Shown piece by piece: positions 15,337-29,382 of a stretch of DNA of 64,000 bases. Each line of letters begins with the position of its first letter. The stretch's first letter is position 1. Where the stretch lies: positions 10,629 through 74,628 of the forward strand of contig JAWKRR010000036.1 of the NCBI GenBank assembly GCA_041389525.1, given 5' to 3'. The stretch is from JACKFB01 sp041389525. Lineage in GTDB: Bacteria; Myxococcota_A; UBA9042; PHBI01; JACKFB01. Made by a program: the position numbers and the translations under genes. Under the pieces are notes generated by a model. It was not told the DNA's origin. It did not search any database and saw only the letters and a list, made by a program, of their open reading frames with translations.

Positions 15337-15876
15337 ATGGCGCGACTCAAGACAAAGTACTACTCCGAGATCGTTCCGCTGATGCGGGAAGGCTTCGGGT
15401 ACACAAACCTCCACCAGGTTCCGCGAATCGAGAAGATCTCGATCAACATGGGACTTGGCGAGGCCGTTCAGAACCCGAAGCTCATCGAGAGCGCATCGGT
15501 GCAGCTGGCCGCGCTTAGCGGTCAGAAGCCCATCGTGACTCGAGCGCGCAAGTCCATCGCCGGCTTCAAGCTGCGCGAGGGCATGCCGATCGGCACGAAG
15601 GTCACGCTGCGGCGGGACCGGATGTACGAGTTCCTGGACCGCCTCATCACGCTGGCGCTTCCGCGCGTGCGTGACTTCAAGGGCGTGTCGCCGAAGGGCT
15701 TTGATGGCCGCGGCAACTACTCCCTTGGTGTCAAAGAGCAGATCATCTTTCCCGAAATCGATTACGACAAGGTCGAGAAGGTCCACGGCCTGAACATCAC
15801 CTTCGTCACCACCGCACGCACGGACGACGAGGCGCGGCAGCTGCTGACTCACTTCGGCATGCCGTTCCGGAAGTAG
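15337..15876 (+). CDS. rplE: 50S ribosomal protein L5
   Basis: L5, 179 residues, binds 5S rRNA and contacts P-site tRNA. N-terminal RLKTKYYSEIVP, the P-loop-like region with KITV(T)RARKSIAGFKLREG, and the GRGNYSLGVKEQIIFPEIDYDK segment are complete. Confidence 0.98.
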   Translation: MARLKTKYYSEIVPLMREGFGYTNLHQVPRIEKISINMGLGEAVQNPKLIESASVQLAALSGQKPIVTRARKSIAGFKLREGMPIGTKVTLRRDRMYEFLDRLITLALPRVRDFKGVSPKGFDGRGNYSLGVKEQIIFPEIDYDKVEKVHGLNITFVTTARTDDEARQLLTHFGMPFRK

Positions 15877-15886
15877 GAGACCACTC

Positions 15887-16072
15887 GTGGCGAAGACGTC
15901 TCAGATCGTACGGGCCGCTCGGCCCTCAAAGTTCAAGGTCCGGCACCATAACCGCTGCCAGCGATGCGGTCGTCCCCGGGCGTTCATCCGCAAATTCGGC
16001 CTGTGCCGCATCTGCTTTCGGAACCTGTCTCTTGCCGGTCTCATCCCCGGCGTGACGAAGTCGAGCTGGTAG
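15887..16072 (+). CDS. rpsN: 30S ribosomal protein S14, zinc (type Z) form
   Basis: S14 of the short zinc-binding form, 61 residues, with CQRCGRP and CRICF cysteine pairs. GTG start after GGAG. Head protein in the standard spc position. A longer zinc-free copy may exist elsewhere but is not in this window. Confidence 0.97.
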   Translation: MAKTSQIVRAARPSKFKVRHHNRCQRCGRPRAFIRKFGLCRICFRNLSLAGLIPGVTKSSW

Positions 16073-16083
16073 GGGAATCGTCC

Positions 16084-16482
16084 ATGTCCATGACCGACCC
16101 GATCGCCGATCTCTTGACGCGGATCCGTAACGCGCAGTTGGCTCGACACTCGAGCCTTCGACTGCCGGCTTCGAAGATCAAGCAGCAGATCGTCGAGATT
16201 TTGAAAGAAGAGGGCTACGTGGCCGACTACCGTCGCGCCAAGAAGTCCCCGCAAGACGAGCTCGAGATCGATCTGAAGTACAGCTCAGACCGCCGCGGTG
16301 CCATCATCGGCATCAAGCGCGAGAGCACGCCAGGCCGCCGTGTCTACGTGGGAGCCGACGAGATTCCTCGCGTCCGCCACGGACTGGGCGTCGCCATCAT
16401 CAGCACCTCGCAGGGCATCCTCGCTGACCACGCTGCACGTAAGAAGCGCGTTGGCGGCGAGCTCCTGCTGACGGTGTGGTAA
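16084..16482 (+). CDS. rpsH: 30S ribosomal protein S8
   Basis: S8, 132 residues, central 16S binder and, in E. coli, the spc-operon repressor. Start ATG 16084 lies 7 bases after AGGGGA overlapping the rpsN stop; ATG 16090 is the alternative. TDPIADLLTRIRNAQ and the C-terminal GVAIISTSQGILADHAARKK motif are typical. Confidence 0.98.
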   Translation: MSMTDPIADLLTRIRNAQLARHSSLRLPASKIKQQIVEILKEEGYVADYRRAKKSPQDELEIDLKYSSDRRGAIIGIKRESTPGRRVYVGADEIPRVRHGLGVAIISTSQGILADHAARKKRVGGELLLTVW

Positions 16483-16492
16483 GGAGTCCGCC

Positions 16493-17029
16493 GTGTCACG
16501 CATCGGAAAATTGCCGGTAGCCATCCCGGCCAAGGTTGAGATCAGCCTCGACGGACCGAACGTTCGCGTGAAGGGTCCGCTGGGTCAGTTGGATCGCACC
16601 TTCAAGGGCGTCGAGTTCGCCAAGGACGCCGGCACGATTCGCGTGACGGCGGCCGGTGAGACGCGCCAGCACATGGCGCTGTGGGGCCTCGGCCGCACTC
16701 TCCTCAACAACATGGTGACCGGCGTCTCGACCGGCTTCACCAAGACGCTTGAAATCACCGGCGTCGGCTACCGCGCGGAGGTGGCTGGCAACAGCGTCAA
16801 CCTCACGTTGGGCTACAGCCACCCGGTCGTCTTTCCGGTTCCGGCGGGACTGAAGATCGAGGTCGAGAAGCAGACCACGGTCAAGATCTCCGGAATCGAT
16901 AAAGAGTTGGTGGGTCAGACCGCAGCACGCATTCGCGCGCTTCGGGCGCCGGAGCCGTACAAGGGCAAGGGCATCAGGTATTCGGACGAGGTTGTCCGGC
17001 GCAAGGCCGGCAAGGCCGCGAAGAAGTAG
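16493..17029 (+). CDS. rplF: 50S ribosomal protein L6
   Basis: L6, 178 residues, with the duplicated RRM-like fold; near the sarcin-ricin loop. GTG start (SRIGKLPVAIP follows) after AAGGAG. The C-terminal PEPYKGKGIRYSDE(V)VRRKAGK motif is intact. Confidence 0.98.
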   Translation: MSRIGKLPVAIPAKVEISLDGPNVRVKGPLGQLDRTFKGVEFAKDAGTIRVTAAGETRQHMALWGLGRTLLNNMVTGVSTGFTKTLEITGVGYRAEVAGNSVNLTLGYSHPVVFPVPAGLKIEVEKQTTVKISGIDKELVGQTAARIRALRAPEPYKGKGIRYSDEVVRRKAGKAAKK

Positions 17030-17061
17030 GCCGCCTGGCGCGCCATTCAGGGGTCGAGGCA

Positions 17062-17427
17062 ATGAGCAGTAATCCAAAAGTCGAGTCGCGCATCCGCCGC
17101 AAGCGTCGCGTTCGCCGAAAGGTGAACGGGAGCACGGAGCGGCCACGGCTCACCGTGTTCAAGTCGAACAAGCACATCTACGTGCAGGTCATCGATGACC
17201 TGCTCGGGGTGACCTTGGCGTCGGCATGCACGTTGAGCCCCGCAGTGCGTGACGCGGTGAAGGGTCTCAAGAAGGTTGACGCTGCGAAGAAGGTCGGCGA
17301 ACTCGCCGCTCAGCAGTGTCAGGCCGCGAACATCACCAAGGTCGTATTCGACCGTAACGGCTATCCCTACACGGGCCGGGTCGCTGCTCTCGCCGATGCG
17401 GCGCGAGCCGGCGGCCTGGACTTCTAG
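17062..17427 (+). CDS. rplR: 50S ribosomal protein L18
   Basis: L18, 121 residues, 5S rRNA binding protein of the central protuberance. RPRLTVFKSNKHIYVQVIDD and the FDRNGYPYTGRV(A)ALADAAR C-terminus identify it. Lys/Arg-rich N-terminus as usual. Confidence 0.98.
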   Translation: MSSNPKVESRIRRKRRVRRKVNGSTERPRLTVFKSNKHIYVQVIDDLLGVTLASACTLSPAVRDAVKGLKKVDAAKKVGELAAQQCQAANITKVVFDRNGYPYTGRVAALADAARAGGLDF

Positions 17428-17444
17428 GACACGAGGAACCGAAC

Positions 17445-17990
17445 GTGGCACGAGAGCGTGAGCGGCGGGATCGCCGGGATCAAGTTGCGGATGATGGGTT
17501 GACCGACAAGGTCGTCCACATCAACCGCGTGGCGAAAGTAGTGAAGGGCGGACGTCGGTTCAGCTTCTCGGCGCTTGTCGTCGTGGGCGACGGACAGGGT
17601 CGCGTCGGAGCCGCGTTGGGTAAGGCCAACGAGGTGCCCGAGGCGATCCGCAAGGCGAAGGAGCGCGCGATCGGTAACATGATCACCGTGCCGATCGTCA
17701 ACGACACCATCCCTCATGAGGTCCTCGGACACGAGGGTGCTGGGCGAGTGCTTCTGAAGCCCGCCAGCGCTGGTACGGGCGTGATCGCCGGCGGCGCAGT
17801 CCGCGCGATCCTCGAGGCGGCGGGCGTCCACAACATCCTTTCGAAGTGCATCGGCACGAGCAACCCGAACAACGTCGTTCACGCGACGATGTCGGCGCTC
17901 CGCCAGCTGGCGAGTCCTGAGGAGACGGCGTACCGCCGCGGCCTGTCGGTCGAGGAGATGCGCTCGCGACACATGGGGCACCACGCATGA
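17445..17990 (+). CDS. rpsE: 30S ribosomal protein S5
   Basis: S5, 181 residues, decoding fidelity and mRNA helicase region. GTG start. VHINRVAKVVKGGRRFSF and the GTGVIAGGAVRAILE(A)AGV segments are typical. The stop overlaps the rpmD start by 4 bases. The strongly charged N-terminal extension (RERERRDRRDQ) is longer than in E. coli, but such tails are common. Confidence 0.98.
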   Translation: MARERERRDRRDQVADDGLTDKVVHINRVAKVVKGGRRFSFSALVVVGDGQGRVGAALGKANEVPEAIRKAKERAIGNMITVPIVNDTIPHEVLGHEGAGRVLLKPASAGTGVIAGGAVRAILEAAGVHNILSKCIGTSNPNNVVHATMSALRQLASPEETAYRRGLSVEEMRSRHMGHHA

Positions 17991-18169
17991 GTGGCAAAGT
18001 GAAGCTGACGCTCATCCGGAGCTATGACAAGGCCAGCGAGCGCCAGCAGAAGATTCTGGTGGGGCTCGGCCTTCGCAAGATCAATCAAGTGCGTGAGCAC
18101 GCGAATGACCCCGCGATCCGCGGAGCCATCGCCAAGGTGTCGCACCTCGTGACCGTCGAAACGGTCTGA
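17987..18169 (+). CDS. rpmD: 50S ribosomal protein L30
   Basis: L30, 60 residues, short bacterial form with LTLIRSYDKASERQQKIL and GLGLRKINQ. ATGA overlap with rpsE. Present between rpsE and rplO as in the E. coli spc operon. Confidence 0.96.
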   Translation: MSGKVKLTLIRSYDKASERQQKILVGLGLRKINQVREHANDPAIRGAIAKVSHLVTVETV

Positions 18170-18200
18170 GGCGAGAGCGGCGGCAAGAAGGAATTAGACG

Positions 18201-18662
18201 ATGAATGAACTCAGCAGACTGAAGCCCCCGGCGGGCGCGCGTCGTGACCGTAAGCGTGTGGGTCGAGGTCCGGGTTCGGGCAACGGCACCACGGCCGGTC
18301 GCGGTCAGAAGGGTCAGAAGGCGCGCGCTGCGTCCAAGAAGCCGTTTGGCTTCGAGGGCGGGCAGATGCCGCTGCAGCGGCGTCTGCCGAAGCGTGGGTT
18401 CACGCCGCATGTCCGCACGCGCTACGCGCTTGTGAACATCGTCGACCTGAACTTCTTCGACGCCGGCACGGAGATCACTCCGGAGCTACTGGCCGCCGAG
18501 GGATTCATCCGCAAGGCCACGGATCTCGTGAAGATCTTGGGCGACGGTGACCTCGACGTGAAGGTGAGCGTCAAGGCTCACAAGTTCACGGCGACCGCGG
18601 CGGAGAAGGTCAAGGCGAAGGGCGGTACGATCGTCGTGATCGGCGAGGTTATCGGTGGCTAG
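18201..18662 (+). CDS. rplO: 50S ribosomal protein L15
   Basis: L15, 153 residues, late-assembly protein. Typical N-terminal Gly/Arg-rich segment (RKRVGRGPGSGNG ... GRGQKGQKAR) and FEGGQMPLQRRLPKRGF. The 3' end overlaps the secY start by 8 bases. Confidence 0.98.
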   Translation: MNELSRLKPPAGARRDRKRVGRGPGSGNGTTAGRGQKGQKARAASKKPFGFEGGQMPLQRRLPKRGFTPHVRTRYALVNIVDLNFFDAGTEITPELLAAEGFIRKATDLVKILGDGDLDVKVSVKAHKFTATAAEKVKAKGGTIVVIGEVIGG

Positions 18663-19989
18663 TGGTGTCGCCAACCTCGGTAAGATGCCCGAGCTTCGTA
18701 GCCGGATCATCTACACGCTAGCCCTCCTGGCGGTGTATCGCGTGGGTGTTTTCATCACCGTACCCGGCGTGAACCGGGAGGTGATGCAGAGCTATATCCA
18801 GGGTGCCGCCGGTGGCTTCCTGGGTCTGTTCAACATGTTCAGTGGTGGCGCGATCGAGCAGCTCTCGATCTTCGCGCTGGGCGTGATGCCGTACATCTCG
18901 GCGAGCATCATCCTGCAGTTGATGACGGTCGTCGTCCCCGCGCTCGAGCGCTTGAGTAAGGAAGGCGAGCGCGGTCGACAGAAGATCAACCAGTATACCC
19001 GGTACGGCACCGTCTTGCTGGGCGTCATCCAGGGCTCGGGCATCGCACTGTGGCTCGCCTCACTCAACCAGGCTGGCGGCGCCGCAGAGGGCGTCATTGT
19101 CGGGGGCGGCTTCGGGTTCAAGGTCATCGCCGTGCTCGCCCTGACCACAGGCACCGTGTTCTTGATGTGGCTCGGTGAGCAGATCACGGAGCGCGGCATC
19201 GGCAACGGCATCTCGCTCTTGATCTTCGCAGGCATCGTCGCCGGTCTCCCCGATGCCCTCGTGCAGACCTGGAACCTGAGCACGCTCGGCGGCGGCGACA
19301 TGGAAGTCCCGCAGCTCGCGATGATCATGGCGATCATCGTGGCCGTCATCGGCTTCATCGTCTTCTTCGAGCGCGGTCAGCGCCGCATCCCCGTCCGCTA
19401 CGCCAAGAAGGTGGTGGGCACGAAGATGTACGGCGGCCAGAACACGTACCTGCCGCTGAAGGTGAACACCGCCGGCGTGATTCCCCCGATCTTCGCCAGC
19501 TCGATCCTGCTCTTCCCGCAGACCCTCGCCGGTCTCTTCCCGGACGCCGCGATCGTGGAGTGGATGAACACGGCGCTACTGCCGGGCAACACCTTCTACA
19601 ACATCGTCTACGTCGCCCTCATCATCTTCTTCTGCTACTTCTACACGGCCGTGACCTTCAACCCGATCGATGTCGCCGACAACATGAAGAAGTTCGGCGG
19701 CTTCATCCCCGGGATTCGGGCCGGCAAGAAGACGGCCGAGTACATCGACCGCGTGCTGACTCGCATCACCCTGGGTGGTGCGATCTACATGGCCGCGGTC
19801 TGCGTGCTTCCGACCTTCCTGCAGACCGAGCTCGGCGTGCCGTTCTACTTCGGTGGTACCGCGCTCCTCATCGTGGTCTCGGTGGGCTTGGACACCGTCC
19901 AGCAGATCGAGAGCCACATGATTACCCGAAACTACGAGGGCTTTGGCGGCTCCGGTGGCCCGCGTGTTCGCGGCCGGCGGAAGGGCTGA
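18655..19989 (+). CDS. secY: Preprotein translocase subunit SecY
   Basis: Channel of the Sec translocon, 444 residues, about ten membrane helices. Typical segments include the plug region after GVFITVPGVN, the GVMPYISASIILQL helix, ERGIGNGIS and FNPIDVADNMKKFGGFIPGIR. GTG start within the last codons of rplO, indicating coupling. adk follows 4 bases later. Confidence 0.99.
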   Translation: MASGVANLGKMPELRSRIIYTLALLAVYRVGVFITVPGVNREVMQSYIQGAAGGFLGLFNMFSGGAIEQLSIFALGVMPYISASIILQLMTVVVPALERLSKEGERGRQKINQYTRYGTVLLGVIQGSGIALWLASLNQAGGAAEGVIVGGGFGFKVIAVLALTTGTVFLMWLGEQITERGIGNGISLLIFAGIVAGLPDALVQTWNLSTLGGGDMEVPQLAMIMAIIVAVIGFIVFFERGQRRIPVRYAKKVVGTKMYGGQNTYLPLKVNTAGVIPPIFASSILLFPQTLAGLFPDAAIVEWMNTALLPGNTFYNIVYVALIIFFCYFYTAVTFNPIDVADNMKKFGGFIPGIRAGKKTAEYIDRVLTRITLGGAIYMAAVCVLPTFLQTELGVPFYFGGTALLIVVSVGLDTVQQIESHMITRNYEGFGGSGGPRVRGRRKG

Positions 19990-19993
19990 GTCG

Positions 19994-20635
19994 ATGAGAC
20001 TCATGCTGCTCGGCGCCCCCGGCGCAGGCAAGGGTACCCAGGCGCAGATGTTGGTGGATCGCCTTGGCGTTCCCCAGATCTCGACGGGAGACATGCTGCG
20101 GGCGGCGGTCGCGAACAAGACGGCGATGGGGCTGGAAGCGAAGCGCTTCATGGATGCGGGCGGGCTTGTCCCTGACGAGGTCGTCATCGGGATCGTGCGC
20201 GACCGCCTGGCCGAGCCAGACTGCGCCAACGGGTTCATTCTAGATGGCTTCCCGCGCACCGTGGTTCAGGCCGCGGCCCTCGAGAAGTTCACGTCGTTGG
20301 AGCGTGTTCTTGACGTTCAGGTGCCGGAGGACCGGATTGTCGGCAGACTTTCGGGTCGTCGGACATGTAGGGCTTGCGGTGCAATCTTTCATGTTGTAAA
20401 TAGCCCGCCCTCCGTGGACGGGGTTTGTGACCGGTGCGGAGGGGTCGTCTACCAGCGTAGCGACGACAACGAGGCGAGCATCCGTGAGCGCCTCAGTCAG
20501 TACAGAGCGAAGACCGCGCCGTTGGTGGCGTGGTACGCAGAGAAGGGTCTCCTCGCTAGCGTCGATGGAGACGCAGAAGCAGAGGTTGTCCAAGCCAAGA
20601 TCTTGGACCTCCTCGGGTTGAGCGAAGAAGCCTAG
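19994..20635 (+). CDS. adk: Adenylate kinase, zinc-LID type
   Basis: Interconverts ATP + AMP and 2 ADP; 213 residues. P-loop GAPGAGKGT (residues 7-15), NMP-binding region (STGDMLRAA) and DGFPRT are present. The LID carries a four-cysteine zinc site, C125-x2-C128 and C145-x2-C148. Start ATG 19994 is preferred over an upstream in-frame site inside secY, and follows GGAAGGG. Standard secY-adk linkage, but map and infA, which often follow, are absent. Confidence 0.98.
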   Translation: MRLMLLGAPGAGKGTQAQMLVDRLGVPQISTGDMLRAAVANKTAMGLEAKRFMDAGGLVPDEVVIGIVRDRLAEPDCANGFILDGFPRTVVQAAALEKFTSLERVLDVQVPEDRIVGRLSGRRTCRACGAIFHVVNSPPSVDGVCDRCGGVVYQRSDDNEASIRERLSQYRAKTAPLVAWYAEKGLLASVDGDAEAEVVQAKILDLLGLSEEA

Positions 20636-20723
20636 ACATCCACGGATGCGCCCTAGCCTGAATGGGCCGGATCGTGCACCGAGACCACGCGGGAGACCGC
20701 GGCGCAGAGCAAGGAAGGAAGCC

Positions 20724-20837
20724 ATGAAGGTTCGGGCTTCGGTCAAGAAGATGTGTGAGAAGTGCAAGGTCATCAAGCGGCGTGGCGTTATCCGTGTGAT
20801 TTGCGTCAATCCGCGCCACAAGCAGCGTCAGGGGTAA
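20724..20837 (+). CDS. rpmJ: 50S ribosomal protein L36
   Basis: L36, only 37 residues, with the zinc ribbon C-x2-C ... C-x4-H (CEKC, CVNPRH). GGAAGGAAG lies just before the ATG. It ends 6 bases before rpsM, the standard position at the head of the alpha operon. Confidence 0.97.
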   Translation: MKVRASVKKMCEKCKVIKRRGVIRVICVNPRHKQRQG

Positions 20838-20843
20838 CGGTTC

Positions 20844-21212
20844 ATGGCACGCATTGCAGGCGTCGATCTTCCGCGAAGGAAGCAGATTTGGGTCGCCCTG
20901 ACCTACGTCTACGGGATTGGCAAGACCACCGCGCTCAAGATTTGTGAGCAGGCTCAGGTCATACCGGCCACGCGCACTGAGCTCCTGGGAGACCAGGAGG
21001 TCGTGCGACTCCGTCAGATCATCACTGACAACTATCGGGTCGAGGGCGATCTTCGCCGCGACGTCTCCTTGAGCATCAAGCGTCTGATGGATCTGGGCTG
21101 CTACCGCGGCCTGCGCCATCGTCGTGGTCTTCCGGTCCGCGGGCAGCGTACCCATACGAATGCCCGCACCCGAAAGGGACCGCGTCGTCAGGCGATTAAG
21201 AAGAAGAAGTAG
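20844..21212 (+). CDS. rpsM: 30S ribosomal protein S13
   Basis: S13, 122 residues, head protein bridging to the 50S subunit. ARIAGVDLPRRKQIWVAL and the C-terminal RGLPVRGQRTHTNARTRKG motif are typical. AGGGG stands ahead of the ATG. Confidence 0.98.
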   Translation: MARIAGVDLPRRKQIWVALTYVYGIGKTTALKICEQAQVIPATRTELLGDQEVVRLRQIITDNYRVEGDLRRDVSLSIKRLMDLGCYRGLRHRRGLPVRGQRTHTNARTRKGPRRQAIKKKK

Positions 21213-21251
21213 TCCGCGGCGACGATCCGTCCGCTCACGAGGAACTGAGAC

Positions 21252-21641
21252 ATGGCCAAGCCAAAGTCCGTAGGTCGCAAGAAGGTCAAGAAGAACGTGC
21301 CCACTGGTGTGGCGCACATTCAATCGACCTTCAACAACACGATCGTCACCATCGCCGATCCCCAGGGGAACACCGTCTGCTGGTCCAGCGCCGGCAAGCG
21401 GGGTTTCAAGGGCTCGCGCAAGTCGACGCCGTTCGCAGCTCAGCTTGCCGCCGAGGATGCGGCTCGCGAGGCTCAAGAGCACGGCATGCGTACCCTGACC
21501 GTGTTCGTCAAGGGTCCGGGCGCCGGTCGCGAGGCGGCGCTTCGGGCGCTGCAAACGGCCGGGCTGCGCGTCACCACGATCCGCGACGTCACCCCCATTC
21601 CGCACAACGGTTGCCGCCCGCCCAAGCGCCGGCGCGTCTAA
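21252..21641 (+). CDS. rpsK: 30S ribosomal protein S11
   Basis: S11, 129 residues, platform protein. GVAHIQSTFNNTIVT(I)AD and the C-terminal PHNGCRPPK(RR)RRV are present; the Asn-Gly pair is the known isoaspartate site in E. coli S11. Confidence 0.98.
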   Translation: MAKPKSVGRKKVKKNVPTGVAHIQSTFNNTIVTIADPQGNTVCWSSAGKRGFKGSRKSTPFAAQLAAEDAAREAQEHGMRTLTVFVKGPGAGREAALRALQTAGLRVTTIRDVTPIPHNGCRPPKRRRV

Positions 21642-21662
21642 GAAGCAGCGAGGAAGCACACT

Positions 21663-22289
21663 ATGGCCAGGTACATCGGACCGGTCTGCCGCATCTGTCG
21701 GCGCGAGGGCCTCAAGCTCTTCTTGAAGGGTGACCGCTGCTACACCGAGAAGTGCGGCATCGAGCGTCGCGCGTACGCGCCTGGCCAGCATGGTCAGGGA
21801 CACCGCAAGCGCAGTGACTACGGCGTTCAGCTTCGCGAGAAGCAGAAGGTGCGTCGTATGTACGGTCTGCTGGAGAAGCAGTTCCGTCGCAACTACGTGA
21901 TGGCCGACCGCATGAAGGGCGTGACGGGTGAGAACCTGCTGCGCCTTCTCGAGACGCGGCTGGACAACGTGGTGTTCCGTCTTGGCTTCGCCGTGAACCG
22001 CTCCGAGGCCCGCCAGCTGGTGCAGCACAACCTCGTGACCCTGAACGGGCACAAGGCCAACATCCCGTCGATGACGGTCAAGGTCGGTGACGTCATCGAT
22101 CTGAAGCCGCGCGCCCGCAAGCACCTTCGCTCGCTGAGCGCCCTGGAGAGCGTGGACCGCCGCGGTCTGCCGCAGTGGCTCGAGCTGGACCGGAAGAACT
22201 TCCGCGGCAGCATGACCGCTCTGCCCGAGCGGGAAGACGTCACGATGCCCATCGAAGAACACCTCATCGTCGAGCTCTACAGCAAGTAG
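21663..22289 (+). CDS. rpsD: 30S ribosomal protein S4, zinc form
   Basis: S4, 208 residues, primary 16S binder and, in E. coli, the alpha-operon repressor. The N-terminus carries four zinc-type cysteines (CRICRREG and CYTEKCG). The S4 RNA-binding domain (RLDNVVFRLGFA ... RQLVQHNLVTLNG) is intact. Two hairpins fill the spacer before rpoA. Confidence 0.98.
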   Translation: MARYIGPVCRICRREGLKLFLKGDRCYTEKCGIERRAYAPGQHGQGHRKRSDYGVQLREKQKVRRMYGLLEKQFRRNYVMADRMKGVTGENLLRLLETRLDNVVFRLGFAVNRSEARQLVQHNLVTLNGHKANIPSMTVKVGDVIDLKPRARKHLRSLSALESVDRRGLPQWLELDRKNFRGSMTALPEREDVTMPIEEHLIVELYSK

Positions 22290-22298
22290 TGGCTCCTT

Positions 22299-22375
22299 GC
22301 GCGTGGCCGGCTCGTTCGGCCCGCGCCCATCCGCCATCGGCTGTGCTGACCCCGGAGCCTGTTCGGCTCTCGGGG
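22299..22375 (+). promoter_or_regulatory. Tandem hairpins in the rpsD-rpoA spacer
   Basis: Hairpin 1 pairs 22299-22303 and 22305-22309 with 22317-22321 and 22322-22326. Hairpin 2 pairs 22350-22354 and 22356-22359 with 22365-22368 and 22371-22375. There is no T-run, so attenuation, processing or mRNA stability are more likely than full termination. Confidence 0.5.
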
Positions 22376-22400
22376 CACCCTTCCGGACAGGGGACGCAAT

Positions 22401-23399
<999 letters not shown>

Positions 23400-23454
23400 G
23401 TTTCGCGGGCGTCGCGGCTGCGATTCGCGGCCGCCAGTGTGAGGAGTATCTGAA

Positions 23455-23919
23455 ATGCGTCACTTGTACTCGGGCCGCAAGCTAGGCCGTTCGTCCAGTC
23501 ACCGTAAGGCGATGATGCGCAACATGGTGACGTCGCTCCTCGAGCACGGCTACGTCCACACCACCGACGAGAAGGCGAAGGAACTCCGCCCGGTCATCGA
23601 TGGCATGATCACGCTGGGCAAGAAGAACACGCTGCACGCGCGCCGCCTGGCCGCGCGCACCCTGCGGACCCGCGAAGTGCTGACGAAGCTCTTTGAGGAG
23701 GTCGCGCCTGGCTTCGCCGAGCGTGCTGGCGGTTACACCCGCATCATCAAGATCGGCAAGCGTGCTGGCGACAACGCCAGCATGTCGCGCATGGAGCTGA
23801 TGCCCCCCGGCGCGCCTGAGCCGCGTCAGGGACGTCGCCCGGCGGCGCCGCGGGTCAAGCCGTCCGTGAGCCGTCCGGAAACGAAAGAGCGATTCGACGC
23901 CGAAGAAGGCGAAGGCTGA
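23455..23919 (+). CDS. rplQ: 50S ribosomal protein L17
   Basis: L17, 154 residues. The core (RHLYSGRKLGRSSSHRKAMM ... GYTRIIKIGKRAGDNA) is followed by a tail of about 35 residues rich in Pro, Arg and Glu, longer than in E. coli. Last protein gene of the ribosomal block. Confidence 0.97.
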   Translation: MRHLYSGRKLGRSSSHRKAMMRNMVTSLLEHGYVHTTDEKAKELRPVIDGMITLGKKNTLHARRLAARTLRTREVLTKLFEEVAPGFAERAGGYTRIIKIGKRAGDNASMSRMELMPPGAPEPRQGRRPAAPRVKPSVSRPETKERFDAEEGEG

Positions 23920-23933
23920 GACGTGGCGTCGCC

Positions 23934-23970
23934 GTCGGGTGTTGGGACCGCATTGGTCTTGACACCCGAC
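23934..23970 (+). terminator. Hairpin after rplQ overlapping the tRNA promoter
   Basis: A perfect 9-bp inverted repeat (23934-23942 with 23962-23970) encloses a smaller GGACC/GGTCT pairing. Its right arm overlaps the TTGACA box of the tRNA promoter. There is no T-run. Confidence 0.5.
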
Positions 23971-23987
23971 AGCGCGGTGACTACGTT
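23959..23987 (+). promoter_or_regulatory. Sigma70-type promoter for the tRNA pair
   Basis: TTGACA (23959-23964), a 17-base spacer, then TACGTT (23982-23987). The start near 23994 is about 37 bases before tRNA-Gln. Confidence 0.75.
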
Positions 23988-24030
23988 CCGGCCCGCTCCC
24001 GATGAGGGAGAACTGACATCTGAAGAGTGA

Positions 24031-24104
24031 TCGGGGATCGTCTAACGGCAGGACAGCAGATTCTGGTTCTGCTTATCTAGGTTCGAATCCTAGTCCCCGA
24101 ACCA
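24031..24104 (+). tRNA. tRNA-Gln (anticodon CTG)
   Basis: 74 bases with encoded CCA. The acceptor TCGGGGA pairs with TCCCCGA. The anticodon stem GCAGA/TCTGC (24056-24072) encloses loop TTCTGGT with anticodon CTG at 24063-24065. The T arm has the GGTTCGAATCC core. Confidence 0.95.
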
Positions 24105-24140
24105 GTCGGCAGGCGGGCCCTCCCGGGCCCGGATGCCGAC
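24105..24140 (+). other. Processing hairpin between the two tRNAs
   Basis: 7-bp stem 24105-24111 / 24134-24140, a symmetric 2x2 internal loop, then a second 7-bp stem 24114-24120 / 24125-24131 with a 4-base loop. It fills almost the whole spacer of the dicistronic tRNA precursor. Confidence 0.65.
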
Positions 24141-24149
24141 ATTCCTTAT

Positions 24150-24224
24150 GGGGCGTTCGTCTAGCGGTTAGGACACTGGCCTCTCACGTCGGCAACACGG
24201 GTTCGATTCCCGTACGCCCTACCA
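24150..24224 (+). tRNA. tRNA-Glu (anticodon CTC)
   Basis: 75 bases with encoded CCA. The acceptor GGGGCGT pairs with ACGCCCT (one G-T pair). The anticodon loop CTCTCAC carries CTC at 24183-24185. The T arm is ACGGG-TTCGATT-CCCGT. Cotranscribed with tRNA-Gln. Confidence 0.95.
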
Positions 24225-24261
24225 AGGCCCGGATGCGAAAGCATCCGGGCCTTTCCTTTTT
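24224..24261 (+). terminator. Intrinsic terminator of the tRNA operon
   Basis: A perfect 13-bp stem (24224-24236 with 24241-24253) with a GAAA tetraloop is followed by TTTCCTTTTT. It starts at the last base of tRNA-Glu and also separates the converging regulator gene. Confidence 0.93.
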
Positions 24262-24313
24262 CCGGGACGGGATCGCCGGTCGCCGCTTTCGTGGATCGCG
24301 ATCGTGCCGGGGC

Positions 24314-29347
<5,034 letters not shown>

Positions 29348-29382
29348 GGGTGCCCCGCCTAGCGAACTGATTTCAATTTCTC

